NCBI GenBank assembly: GCA_016214125.1
Contig: JACRPC010000038.1
Location: 29,987 to 93,986 of the forward strand
Origin: Rhodospirillales bacterium
Lineage (GTDB): Bacteria; Pseudomonadota; Alphaproteobacteria; Rhodospirillales; WMHbin7
Length of the DNA stretch: 64,000 bases
Direction: 5' to 3'
Numbering within the stretch: the stretch's first letter is position 1; every line of letters starts with the position of its first letter. A program made the position numbers and the translations under genes. The notes under the pieces were generated by a model that saw only the letters and a program-made list of their open reading frames with translations, did not search any database and was not told the origin of the DNA. Below are positions 51,470 to 59,825 of this stretch, one piece after another.

Positions 51470-53117
51470 CCCTTAGCCCCGAGCCGCAGGGGCAGGGCGC
51501 GTTGCGGGGCAGATCGGACACCCGCCATCGCTTCAGCTCGGTCGCCACCGCGCCCATCCTATCAGGCCAAGGTCGGTTCCAGGCCCGACCGAAAACGCGC
51601 GCCGACGGATACCAGGGATAGCGGTCGGTGCCCAGCATGTCTTGATGCGGGGTGCGCAAGATCACCCAGGCGGGCGTGCCCACCGCGCCCGCCAGATCGT
51701 TGACCGCCGTGCCGACGGTGAGCACGAGATCGAGCCCCGTCATCAGAGCCAACAGATCGTCGAGATCGTTCTTGAGATCGAGATCACGCCAGCGATGGAT
51801 CGAAATGCCCAGGCGAAGCTCGACCGAGCGCAGCTCGTCCTCGCCTTGGCCGTATTGCAGGCTTACGAACTGCGCGCCGGGCAAAGTGAGAACGTCCTGC
51901 CACATTTCGAGTATCGAAATGTTCCACAGCCGGTTGGCGCCGACCAGGCCGGTGCGCCAGCAGATCCCGATCTTCTTGCCTTGGGGTAGCGCCGCCAGGC
52001 GTTCGCGCCATTTGGCGATCCGGACCGGATCGGGAATTAGGAAAGGCCGGGCAGCCTCGAAGGATTCCAACCGGGGGCGAAGATGGCGGACCAGGCTCGA
52101 CATGGCGATCTGGCAGTCGAACATGCGCGATCGATCGGCGCGGCCAGCGATGATGTCGAGGCCGGGAAAGGATCGCACCATCGCCTCGCCCAAGCGCGGA
52201 TCGCATTCGACCGCGATCGCCTGGCCGGGCTGGCGGGCCAGCAGATCGGGCAGGCAGGAGAAGGCGCGAATCTCATCGCCCAGCCCCTGCTCGCGCCAGA
52301 TCAGCAACCGTCGCCCGGCCAAGGGCGAGCCGTCCCAGGTGGGGAAATCGGCGTCGCGGCGCAGCTTGGTCCAGGCCGGACCTTCGATGCGGGCCTCGAA
52401 AAGGGCGAACCCTTCCTCGAGATGGCCGCGCTCCAACTGATTGAGGGCAAGATTGCCCTTGTATTGATAAAGCGCGCCGCCATAGGCCTTGGGCTGGGCT
52501 TCGGCCAGCGCCAGCGCCTGGCGGAACACCGTCTCGCCCTCGGCCAGACGATCCGTGTATTGCAGCACCAAGCCAAGATTGGTGTAGGCGTTGGCGTTGG
52601 CGGGATCGAGCGCCAGAGCGTGGCGAAAACTGGCTTCCGCCTCGGCCATCTTGTCCTGCTCGGTCAGAATCAGCCCCAAATTGACGTGCCATTTGGCGTT
52701 GGCGGGATCAAGGGCGATCGCCTGGCGGATCGCCGCCTTGGCGTCCTCGAAGCGGACCAATTCCTTGAGCGCCAGGCCAAGATGGGCGTAGGCGTCGGCG
52801 TTGCGGGGATCGAGATCGAGGCAGCAGCGGAAGCCGGCCTCGGCCAAATCGTAACGCGCCCCCTCAAGATAGGCCTTGGCAAGCGCGAAGCGAATTTGAG
52901 GATGATCGGGTTCGCGGCCGGCCGCTTGTTCCAGAAGCAGGATGCCCCCTTCGGGATCGCCCAATTGGCAGCGGCAGGCGCCCAAGAGGAACAGGCCCAG
53001 CGGGTGCGCGCGCGCTTCCTCGTCGGCATCCTCAAGCAACCGGCCGGCCTCGCCCCAACGCTCCTCGCCCATCAGCGCCATCGCCTCGGCGTGAACGGGA
53101 AGAGGGTGCAAGATCAT
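51447..53117 (-). CDS. TPR-glycosyltransferase-like protein with C-terminal SEC-C zinc motif
   Basis: Protein of 556 residues. TPR repeats fill about 1-245 (ADAYAHLGLALKELVRFEDA, NAYTNLGLVLQYTDRLAEG). A GT-B domain (about 270-530) shares LLIWREQGLGDEI and KIGICWRTG with the convergent 1100-residue protein. The last about 20 residues are NAPCPCGSG...KQCCG, a SEC-C zinc-binding motif as found at the SecA C-terminus and on many adaptor proteins. Start MILHPLPV is chosen since the upstream frame crosses the toxin remnant. It probably glycosylates a protein; the SEC-C tail may bind it to a partner (inference). Confidence 0.78.
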   Translation of the reverse strand: MILHPLPVHAEAMALMGEERWGEAGRLLEDADEEARAHPLGLFLLGACRCQLGDPEGGILLLEQAAGREPDHPQIRFALAKAYLEGARYDLAEAGFRCCLDLDPRNADAYAHLGLALKELVRFEDAKAAIRQAIALDPANAKWHVNLGLILTEQDKMAEAEASFRHALALDPANANAYTNLGLVLQYTDRLAEGETVFRQALALAEAQPKAYGGALYQYKGNLALNQLERGHLEEGFALFEARIEGPAWTKLRRDADFPTWDGSPLAGRRLLIWREQGLGDEIRAFSCLPDLLARQPGQAIAVECDPRLGEAMVRSFPGLDIIAGRADRSRMFDCQIAMSSLVRHLRPRLESFEAARPFLIPDPVRIAKWRERLAALPQGKKIGICWRTGLVGANRLWNISILEMWQDVLTLPGAQFVSLQYGQGEDELRSVELRLGISIHRWRDLDLKNDLDDLLALMTGLDLVLTVGTAVNDLAGAVGTPAWVILRTPHQDMLGTDRYPWYPSARVFGRAWNRPWPDRMGAVATELKRWRVSDLPRNAPCPCGSGLRVKQCCGR

Positions 53118-53220
53118 GGGCGGGTTCCGTAAACAGCCGGGAAAGTCGTGACAATACCCGCCATTCAATCTGTGTTCCGATAAGAATTCCTTAAGCCGCC
53201 GCGTCGGAAGAAGGCCGAAA

Positions 53221-53379
53221 TCAAAACGTCTCGATTTCGAGGGCGTTGGCAAGATCGAGGACCGCAAAACGCCCCGGCCCCAAGGTCCGCAGAAGATCGC
53301 CGATTTTCGACGCGACCGCAAATCCCACGAGAGCGTTCTTGAGCTGAATGGGAACATTCTCGTCCAGCAGAATTCTCAC
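53221..53379 (-). pseudogene. Truncated DUF5615 PIN-like toxin
   Basis: GTG-start ORF of 52 residues that begins RILLDENVP, the hallmark of DUF5615 PIN-like toxins, and overlaps the DUF433 stop by four bases as expected for this toxin-antitoxin pair. Family members are typically 105-120 residues. Here the central part with the other PIN acidic residues is missing and the remainder reads on to an early TGA. The toxin is therefore presumably inactive. The ORF is too short for most gene callers. Confidence 0.65.
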
Positions 53380-53585
53380 GTGCCTGTCGCCTTAAGATTC
53401 GAACAGGCGCTCTCCAAACACGCGACCAAATCCGCCCGGTTGAGGCTGGGATAGGAGGCAATGATTTCGTCCAAAGATAGACCGTCCTCAAGGTTCTCGA
53501 ACAGAACCTCAACAGGCACGCGCGTACCTCGGAAGACCGGGCGTCCCCCCAAGATATTGGGATCGCGGACAATCACGTTTTCCAT
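53376..53585 (-). CDS. DUF433 antitoxin
   Basis: Protein of 69 residues that matches DUF433 (VapB-like antitoxins with a winged HTH): VRDPNILGGRPVFRGTRVPVEVLFENLEDG, then SLDEIIASYPSLNRADLVACLESA. The ATG at 53585 has GGAG six bases upstream. Normally it neutralises the DUF5615 toxin encoded immediately after; that toxin is truncated here, leaving a nearly orphan antitoxin. It lies downstream of the strong flgE terminator. Confidence 0.85.
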   Translation of the reverse strand: MENVIVRDPNILGGRPVFRGTRVPVEVLFENLEDGLSLDEIIASYPSLNRADLVACLESACSNLKATGT

Positions 53586-53670
53586 AACCATCTCCACGAG
53601 AAGGCTTTGCCCATTATAGCCCTCGCCGAAAAACCCATCAACCGGGCGAAGGCGGGCCGGGCGATGCCGC

Positions 53671-53712
53671 CCAAAAACCAACGCGCCCGGCGGTGCGAGG
53701 ACCGCCGGGCGC
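53671..53712 (-). terminator. Strong Rho-independent terminator after flgE
   Basis: On the minus strand a 12-base-pair stem GCGCCCGGCGGT / ACCGCCGGGCGC with a six-base loop is followed by GTTGGTTTTT. It starts 16 bases after the flgE stop and ends the fliK-flgD-flgE operon. Confidence 0.92.
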
Positions 53713-53727
53713 ATCGGGTTAGAACGA

Positions 53728-55623
53728 TCAGCGCTTGATGTTGACGAGTTCGTCGAGCATCTGGTCCGAGGTGGTGATGATCTTCGCCGCCGCCGAATAG
53801 GCGCGCTGGGTGACGATCATGTTGGTGAATTCCTCGCCGAGATCGACGGTCGAGGCCTCAAGTGAGGCCGAGGCCACCTGGCCCGAACCCGCCTCGCCCG
53901 CCACCCGAAGGGTGTAGGAGCCCGAGGTGTCGGTTTCGATGAAGCTGTTGCCGGTGCGCGCTTCCAACCCGTTCGGGTTGACGAAGGTGGCGACCGGGAT
54001 CTGGAACACCGGCTTGCGTACGCCGTTGTCGAATAGGGCCGTCACCACGCCGTCGGTGCCGATCGAGACGCCGGCGAAGTTGCCGAAGCGGGCGCCGTCC
54101 TGGGTGATGTAGGTGATCTGGTAGGAACCGGCCAACTGCACCATGCCGTCCGAGAGGTTGTTGTTGCCCAGGAAAAGCTCGATCTGCGGACCGGTGGTGG
54201 TGGTCGAGCCGGTCATGTTCTGGGCGCCGTTCGCCCATTCGACGGTGAGCTGGTTGAGGTTGATGCCGGCCGGGGTGCCGTTGCCGTTGAAGACCAACCC
54301 GCCGCGCTGGGTCGAGTTCGAGGCGTAGTTGTTGGCCAAGGAGTAGTAATTGTCGCTGGCCAGGGTGGGAATGGTCATTGTCTGGCTGGGCGTTTGGCCA
54401 GTCGACTGCCATTGCTGCATGTAGAGGCTAAGACCGTCGCCGGCGGTATCGGTCATGCTGTTGATGGTGATGGCGGCCGCAGAAGTGCCGGCGGTGGTCG
54501 AATATTGGGTAATCAACAGCCGGCTGTTGGCGGTATCGACGGTGAAGCGGCCGCCGCCGGCAGCCGTCGAGTCGAATTCGGCGTAAATGGCGTTTTGCAT
54601 CGCCTGGACGACATCGCCCCAACTGTTGGCGTTGGAAATGCCGATCACGTTGGAGGTCGAATTGGCGACCGTTACCGTATTGTCAAAGGTGAAACTCGAC
54701 CCGTTGATGTTGAAATCATCGCCATTGAGCCCCGTCAGAGCCGCCGCCGAGAAATCGCCCACCATCTCAAGCTGGCCGGTGGCGTAATAATTCGTTGTGT
54801 TTCCGGCGCCGTCCTTGTTCTGAATGACGAAGGTCGAGGCGCCCAAGGGCGGCGCCGCCGACAGGTTCCAGACGTTGGCGCCGGTCTTGGTCCAGGTGAA
54901 GGTGGCGTTGTGCGAGTTGCCGAGCGAATCATAGATCAGCATGCTGGAATCATGGCGGCCACCCGCCGTCGGATTGGTCGAATCATAGACCGGATCGCCC
55001 GAGGGCAGATTGGCGCCCATGCGGATCTGGCCGGTCGCCACCGCGGTGCCGCCGATGGTGTTGAGATTCATTGGCCGGAGTTCGATGTCGTTGACGATGT
55101 TGGCGTTGATGTAGTGGGTGACGCCGCTGGTGTTCTTGTAGGCCCGCATGTAGTCGAGACTTTCGATGGTGATCGTCGACGCGGCGGCCGAGGTCGATCC
55201 ATCCGAGCGGATCAAGGGCCAGCCTTGCAGATAGAAGCCCGAGCTGTTCTGCAGATAGCCGGTCTTGTCGGTCTTGAAGGCGCCGGCTCGCGTGTAGCCG
55301 AAATAGCCGCCGCTCGAGGTCTGCGGATCGGCGACCGAGTTGACGACGAAGAAGCCCGAGCCCGACATGCCGATGTCGGTGGCGGTGTTGGTCGCCTGCA
55401 ACAGGCCCTGAACGTCGATCTGCGCCTTCGGCTTCGATTGCACGCCGCCCGGCGAATATTTGGTGAGCGACACCTGCTTGGTGATCAGGGTGGCGAAGCG
55501 CACCGTGGTGCCCTTGTAACCAACCGTGTTGACGTTGGTCACGTTGTCCGAGATGGCGCCCATGGCGCTTGCCTGCGAAGACAGGCCGGAAACGCCCGAG
55601 AAAAGTGCACCGTAAAGGCTCAT
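53728..55623 (-). CDS. flgE: FlgE flagellar hook protein
   Basis: Protein of 631 residues. The N-terminal rod/hook signature is SLYGALFSGVSGLSSQASAMG and ISDNVTNVNTVGYKG; the C-terminus ends EEFTNMIVTQRAYSAAAKIITT and LDELVNIKR. The long Ser/Thr/Asn-rich middle forms the exposed hook domains and makes it larger than enterobacterial FlgE. It is the last gene of the fliK-flgD-flgE operon, ended by a strong terminator. Confidence 0.96.
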   Translation of the reverse strand: MSLYGALFSGVSGLSSQASAMGAISDNVTNVNTVGYKGTTVRFATLITKQVSLTKYSPGGVQSKPKAQIDVQGLLQATNTATDIGMSGSGFFVVNSVADPQTSSGGYFGYTRAGAFKTDKTGYLQNSSGFYLQGWPLIRSDGSTSAAASTITIESLDYMRAYKNTSGVTHYINANIVNDIELRPMNLNTIGGTAVATGQIRMGANLPSGDPVYDSTNPTAGGRHDSSMLIYDSLGNSHNATFTWTKTGANVWNLSAAPPLGASTFVIQNKDGAGNTTNYYATGQLEMVGDFSAAALTGLNGDDFNINGSSFTFDNTVTVANSTSNVIGISNANSWGDVVQAMQNAIYAEFDSTAAGGGRFTVDTANSRLLITQYSTTAGTSAAAITINSMTDTAGDGLSLYMQQWQSTGQTPSQTMTIPTLASDNYYSLANNYASNSTQRGGLVFNGNGTPAGINLNQLTVEWANGAQNMTGSTTTTGPQIELFLGNNNLSDGMVQLAGSYQITYITQDGARFGNFAGVSIGTDGVVTALFDNGVRKPVFQIPVATFVNPNGLEARTGNSFIETDTSGSYTLRVAGEAGSGQVASASLEASTVDLGEEFTNMIVTQRAYSAAAKIITTSDQMLDELVNIKR

Positions 55624-55651
55624 GTCAGTCCTCCATCAACGATCCGGGCGC

Positions 55652-56326
55652 CTAAAGCGAATCCCGGATGGACGATACTTTTTCGACCGGCACCACGACG
55701 CCGCCCAGCGACAGGGTCACATCGCCGCTGGCGGTGCTGACGCCCGTCACCTTGCCCGTGGTCAGGATCTTGCTCGCAACTTCCTTGCTGTCTTGGGCGG
55801 CAACCGCGGTGACGTTCACCCGATAGGCGCCGTCGGGCAATTGGGTGCCCAACTGATCCTTGCCGTCCCAATCGATCGCGTGCGTTCCCGACCCGGTATC
55901 GAGCAGGAAGGTGCGCACCACCGTGCCGCTGTCGTTGTAGATGGCCGCCGTCGCCTGGGCGGGGGTGCCGCCCGAAAACTCGTAGGTGAAATGCGCCTGG
56001 CCGCCTTGCAGGGGAAGACCGGTGGTTTCGGCCTCGATAGTCTTGCCGATGTAGGACACCGACGACATGGCGATCGAGGACTGCTGCAACTTGATCAGCT
56101 TTTCCAAATTGGCGTTGGACGCGATGTGCTGCTCGACGTTGGCGAACTGGACGAGCTGATTGGTGAACTGGGTCGAGTCCATCGGCGACAACGGGTCCTG
56201 GTGCTTCAACTGACTGGTGAGCAGCGTCAGGAACTGGTTCATATCCTTGGCCAGCTTGTCTTTCGACTGAGCGGCTTTGGACGCGTCGGCGGCGGTGGCG
56301 GCGGCGGCGGTGGCGGTAAGGGGCAT
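55652..56326 (-). CDS. flgD: FlgD flagellar hook cap
   Basis: Protein of about 224 residues. The conserved N-terminal LAKDMNQFLTLLTSQLKHQDPLSPMDSTQFTNQLVQFANVEQ is the FlgD export/capping region; the C-terminal part has FLLDTGSGTHAIDWDGKDQLG and LPDGAYRVNVTA, the hybrid tudor/FnIII-like domain. It caps the growing hook and guides FlgE addition. Start chosen at MPLTAT; the longer reading enters fliK sequence. Confidence 0.95.
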   Translation of the reverse strand: MPLTATAAAATAADASKAAQSKDKLAKDMNQFLTLLTSQLKHQDPLSPMDSTQFTNQLVQFANVEQHIASNANLEKLIKLQQSSIAMSSVSYIGKTIEAETTGLPLQGGQAHFTYEFSGGTPAQATAAIYNDSGTVVRTFLLDTGSGTHAIDWDGKDQLGTQLPDGAYRVNVTAVAAQDSKEVASKILTTGKVTGVSTASGDVTLSLGGVVVPVEKVSSIRDSL

Positions 56327-56336
56327 GGCGGCTCTC

Positions 56337-58211
56337 CTAAACCTGAATGTCGACGCCGCGCCGCCCATAGGCGCGCGGGCGACCGGCGGTGGCGGCGATC
56401 GCTTCCGGCTCGGCCTCGTCCAGGGCGAAGCCGCGCCCGGTTTGGCGGCCGTTCTTGCCGAATTGATTCTGGCGTTCGGCCTCGCGCTCGCCCTTCAGGC
56501 TGAAATTGAGCGAGTTGGCATCGGCCTTCAGCCCCGCATCCTGAAGCGCGCGCTCGAGATCGCGGGAATCCTTGCGAAGCGCGTCCAGCGTGTCGGGCCG
56601 GTCGGCGACGATGGTGGCGTTGATCCGACCATCCTGGCCCATGTCGAGGCGGACCTCGATCTTACCCAGCGATTCGGGGTGCAGCTTGATGGTGATGCGG
56701 TCGAGACCATCCTTGGCCGCTTTGTCGATCTGCACGCTCACCTGGTCGATCAGCTCCTTGGCGGGGATCGGCAGGCGGAACTCGTGCGGCTGATGGGTGG
56801 CCTGGGTTTCCTTAGGCGCGTTGGTCGGTTGCGCCGGCTGGTTGGCGTTGGCGGCCAGGGCGCCATTCGAATTCGTGGGAGCGCTGGCCTGGGTGGCCCC
56901 GGCCGCTCCGATCTCGTTTCCGGCTTGGCTGGTTCCGGCCTGGGCGGCCACCGCCGCTTTCACCTGCTGCGCCGCCAGGGCGTCGGCGAAGGTGGTGGGC
57001 GTGTCGGCGGCGAGCGCGGCAACGCGGGAAGCGTCGGCGGCCTGGGTGGCCGCCGAAGTCTGCAGGGCGTGGGTGGGCGTGCCCTGGCCGGGATTGCGGA
57101 AATCGTCGGCCTGATCGGCCAGATCGGATTGGAGCTGATCGTCCATCGCCTCGGCCGCCAGGATCGCCACGCTGGCCACCGCCGCGCTGGTCGTCTGGAT
57201 CGGCGTGGCCGAATCTTTGGACACCGTGACGGTGACCGCCGTCTCGGGTCCGACCAGCTTCGCCAGCAGGGCCGCCTGATCGTCGGCCTGGCTGGCGGTG
57301 GCGGCTTGAATCCGCGCCGCCTCGGTTTCGGCGGCATCGGCGTCGGCGTTCGGCGCCGTCGGGTCCAGAGTCGGCGCAACGACGACCGGCCCTTCCTCGC
57401 CCCCTTCGATCTTGGTTGGGGTCGCGCTGGCTTCGGTCTTCACGGTGTTGGCGCCGCTCACCACGGCTTCCACGGCCTGGGCGATCACGGTCTCGCTTTC
57501 CACCGCGATGGTAACGACCATCGCCTGATCGTCATTGGCCACGGAGGTGTCGTCGATCACCGCCAGTTGGAAGGCGATCGGCCCGCCATCCTCGGGCTTG
57601 GCGATCACGGTCTCGCCGACGTCGGAAAAGGTCTGGGCCATCATGGCGGCGATGCCGACCGTGAGCGTCTCGGTCGCTTCGACCACCGAGACGGTCTCGT
57701 CGCCGATGACCTGGCCGTCGGCGGCCTGGGCGATGGTTTCCGCTTCGGCGGGCTCATTCGCCGCTTCGACCGGCTGAACCGCCTGGGCGGGTTCTTCGGC
57801 GGCGGCGGGCTGGGACGAATCGTTGGCGGACTTGCGCTCGACTTTGGTCTGCGCCTTCTCGGCCTTGGCGGCGGCCTTGTCCGGCTTGGCGCTGTTGGCC
57901 TCGGCGCGCTCGGAGCGCGGCGGCGCCTCGCGGCCGTCATCGGCTTGGCGCTCGCGCGGCTGCGGCGCCTCGGGACGCTCGGCGGCGGGGCGCGGACGCT
58001 CGGGCGCCTCGGGCCGGTAATTGCCGCGTTCCAGGACCTTGTTGAGCGCCTGGCCGGGCTGGACCGAGATCGCGTTGCTGTCGAGTTTCATGCCCGCCTG
58101 GGCCAGCACCGAGGCAAACATGGCCGCACCGTTTTTCGGTTGACCATCCTTGTCCTTCTCGAGGCCGGTCGAGTCCTTGCTGGGCGAAAGCAAGAGAGAG
58201 GCGATCTCCAT
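56337..58211 (-). CDS. fliK: FliK flagellar hook-length control protein
   Basis: Protein of 624 residues: a long Ala/Glu/Thr-rich secreted ruler region (about 1-470) and the conserved C-terminal Flg_hook domain (about 480-590: ITIKLHPESLGKIEVRLDMGQDGRI, DTLDALRKDSRDLERALQDAGL) that flips FlhB export specificity. First gene of the operon, with ribosome site AAGGAAG seven bases before the ATG and a sigma54 promoter at 58252-58267. Its export partner FlhA is encoded at 23930-26095. Confidence 0.93.
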   Translation of the reverse strand: MEIASLLLSPSKDSTGLEKDKDGQPKNGAAMFASVLAQAGMKLDSNAISVQPGQALNKVLERGNYRPEAPERPRPAAERPEAPQPRERQADDGREAPPRSERAEANSAKPDKAAAKAEKAQTKVERKSANDSSQPAAAEEPAQAVQPVEAANEPAEAETIAQAADGQVIGDETVSVVEATETLTVGIAAMMAQTFSDVGETVIAKPEDGGPIAFQLAVIDDTSVANDDQAMVVTIAVESETVIAQAVEAVVSGANTVKTEASATPTKIEGGEEGPVVVAPTLDPTAPNADADAAETEAARIQAATASQADDQAALLAKLVGPETAVTVTVSKDSATPIQTTSAAVASVAILAAEAMDDQLQSDLADQADDFRNPGQGTPTHALQTSAATQAADASRVAALAADTPTTFADALAAQQVKAAVAAQAGTSQAGNEIGAAGATQASAPTNSNGALAANANQPAQPTNAPKETQATHQPHEFRLPIPAKELIDQVSVQIDKAAKDGLDRITIKLHPESLGKIEVRLDMGQDGRINATIVADRPDTLDALRKDSRDLERALQDAGLKADANSLNFSLKGEREAERQNQFGKNGRQTGRGFALDEAEPEAIAATAGRPRAYGRRGVDIQV

Positions 58212-58251
58212 GGCGCGCTTCCTTTGAAAGGGTCAAAGCCGGATAGAGCGG

Positions 58252-58267
58252 AGCAAAGGGCGGGCCA
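58252..58267 (-). promoter_or_regulatory. Sigma54 (-24/-12) promoter of fliK-flgD-flgE
   Basis: On the minus strand TGGCCCGCCCTTTGCT fits the sigma54 consensus TGGCACG-N4-TTGCT with one mismatch and the invariant GG-N10-GC. Transcription would start about 30 bases before the fliK ATG. FlbD, encoded at 26117-27469, has the GAFTGA sigma54-contact loop and is the likely activator. Confidence 0.78.
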
Positions 58268-58406
58268 AGTTGGCACACGATTGAATTTCCTTATGAAACT
58301 CGATGTTCGGCGCCTTCGATGGCCCGGCAGATTCGCCTTTAACGGCAATTTCGCCCTGTGATGGGCGGCATTTTCTGCCCAGCGCCCGCGTGCTAGCGTG
58401 CCCCCG

Positions 58407-59825
58407 ATGAAGGGCGAAATCGATCCCGAGGGCGCCGCCAAGGCGAGCGCCCAGGCGGCCGAAGACTATCAGCGCGGCGACTTCGCCCGCGCGGCGCGCG
58501 GCTTTGCCCACGCGCTCGAAAGCGATCCTTCGCGAACCGCCGATCGGGCCAATCAGGCGATGGCCTTGTCCGCCATGGGACAGAATGCCGACGCCGAAGC
58601 GCTGCTGATGAGGCATCTCGATCCCGCCCAGCCTTTGCTCTGCGCCACGTTGGGTCTGGTGCTGCGGCGGCAGAACCGGCCGGCCGAGGCGCTCACCTGG
58701 CTCAAGCGCGCCCTTTTGCTCGAACCCGACCGCGTCGAGACCCGCATCACGCTGGCCAACGCGCTGGCCGATCTCGGCCGCTTCGAGGACGCGATCGCCG
58801 AATGCCGGGAAGGTCTCACGCGCGATCCCGACTCGCCCTTGCTCCTAAACAATCTGGGCCTCGCGCTGGCCGAGAATGGCGATCCCCTGGCGGCGCTGGT
58901 CTACTACGATCGCGCCCTTGCCCTGGCGCCCGACCATGCCGAAATCCGCATCAACCGGGCGCACGCCCACCTCCTGGCCGGCCATTTCACCCCCGGCTGG
59001 GCCGATTACGCCTGGCGGAGCGCCCGTCCGGGCCTGCCTCGTTTGGACGGTAGCGCGCCTCTTTGGGACGGGCGGACGCTTAAGGGCGAGCGGGTGCTGG
59101 TGCGGGCCGAGCAGGGTCTGGGCGACGCCATCCAATTCGCCCGCTTTCTGCCCCGGATACGGGAGCGCGGCGGCAAGCCGATCCTGGCTTGCGACGGTTC
59201 GCTGATAGCGATTCTCGCGCCCTTGGCCGAAATCGTCGACGAGCGGGCGCCCTTGCCCGACCACGCCTGGCAGGTCCGGCTGCTCGATCTTCCCGGCCTG
59301 TTGGGCATCGATCTCGCCCAATTGCCGGGGCCGATGCCCTATCTGCATGCGCCCCGGCCGCCGCTTGCCTTGCCCCAAGACGGTCGGCGCCGCATCGGTC
59401 TGGTCTGGGCCGGCCGCCCCGGCCATGCCAACGACCGCAATCGCTCCTGTCCCTTCCAGGCCCTGGCGCCGCTGTTCGAGCTGCCGGACATCGCCTGGTT
59501 CAGCCTGCAAGTGGGTCGGGGGCCGGCGCCGGCGCCGCTGATCGATCTGACCCAAGGAATCACCAGCTTTTCCGACACGGCGCGCGCCCTGGCGGCGCTC
59601 GATCTGCTGATCGCGGTCGATACCGCCCCGGTCCATCTGGCGGGCGCGCTTGGCCGCCCGGCCTATCTCATGCTGCCCTTCGCGCCCGACTGGCGCTGGA
59701 TGCTGGGACGCAGCGATTCGCCCTGGTATCCGTCGCTCACCCTGTTCCGCCAGCCGAAGCCCGGCGATTGGGCCTCGGTGGTGGCAGCGATCCGTCAGAG
59801 ACTGTCGAGCAGCACCCGGTTCTGA
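58407..59825 (+). CDS. TPR-glycosyltransferase-like protein
   Basis: Protein of about 472 residues. TPR repeats (about 10-190: LLLNNLGLALAENGDPLAALVYYDRAL) and a GT-B-like C-terminal half (about 200-470) with VLVRAEQGLGDAIQFARFLP, RIGLVWAGRPGHANDRNRS and VDTAPVHLAGALGRPAYLMLP. It is the smallest complete TPR-GT of the window, with a single TPR plus GT unit. It is divergent from the sigma54-driven fliK operon and convergent with a GT-B gene (31 bases overlap). A FlmG-like role in flagellin glycosylation is possible. Start at MKGEID (58407); GTG at 58398 is the alternative. Confidence 0.8.
   Translation: MKGEIDPEGAAKASAQAAEDYQRGDFARAARGFAHALESDPSRTADRANQAMALSAMGQNADAEALLMRHLDPAQPLLCATLGLVLRRQNRPAEALTWLKRALLLEPDRVETRITLANALADLGRFEDAIAECREGLTRDPDSPLLLNNLGLALAENGDPLAALVYYDRALALAPDHAEIRINRAHAHLLAGHFTPGWADYAWRSARPGLPRLDGSAPLWDGRTLKGERVLVRAEQGLGDAIQFARFLPRIRERGGKPILACDGSLIAILAPLAEIVDERAPLPDHAWQVRLLDLPGLLGIDLAQLPGPMPYLHAPRPPLALPQDGRRRIGLVWAGRPGHANDRNRSCPFQALAPLFELPDIAWFSLQVGRGPAPAPLIDLTQGITSFSDTARALAALDLLIAVDTAPVHLAGALGRPAYLMLPFAPDWRWMLGRSDSPWYPSLTLFRQPKPGDWASVVAAIRQRLSSSTRF

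Noticed and set aside
53165..53572. 135-codon minus-strand frame over the toxin-antitoxin region
   Set aside because: Out of frame with both the DUF433 and DUF5615 reading; no domain features.
58270..58286. TGGCACACGATTGAAT as a plus-strand sigma54 promoter for the TPR-GT gene
   Set aside because: The -24 half is good, but GC is not present at the required ten-base spacing.
58339..58353. TTAA-N7-TTCG between fliK and the TPR-GT gene
   Set aside because: Two mismatches from the CtrA box, and a good sigma54 promoter already explains fliK.
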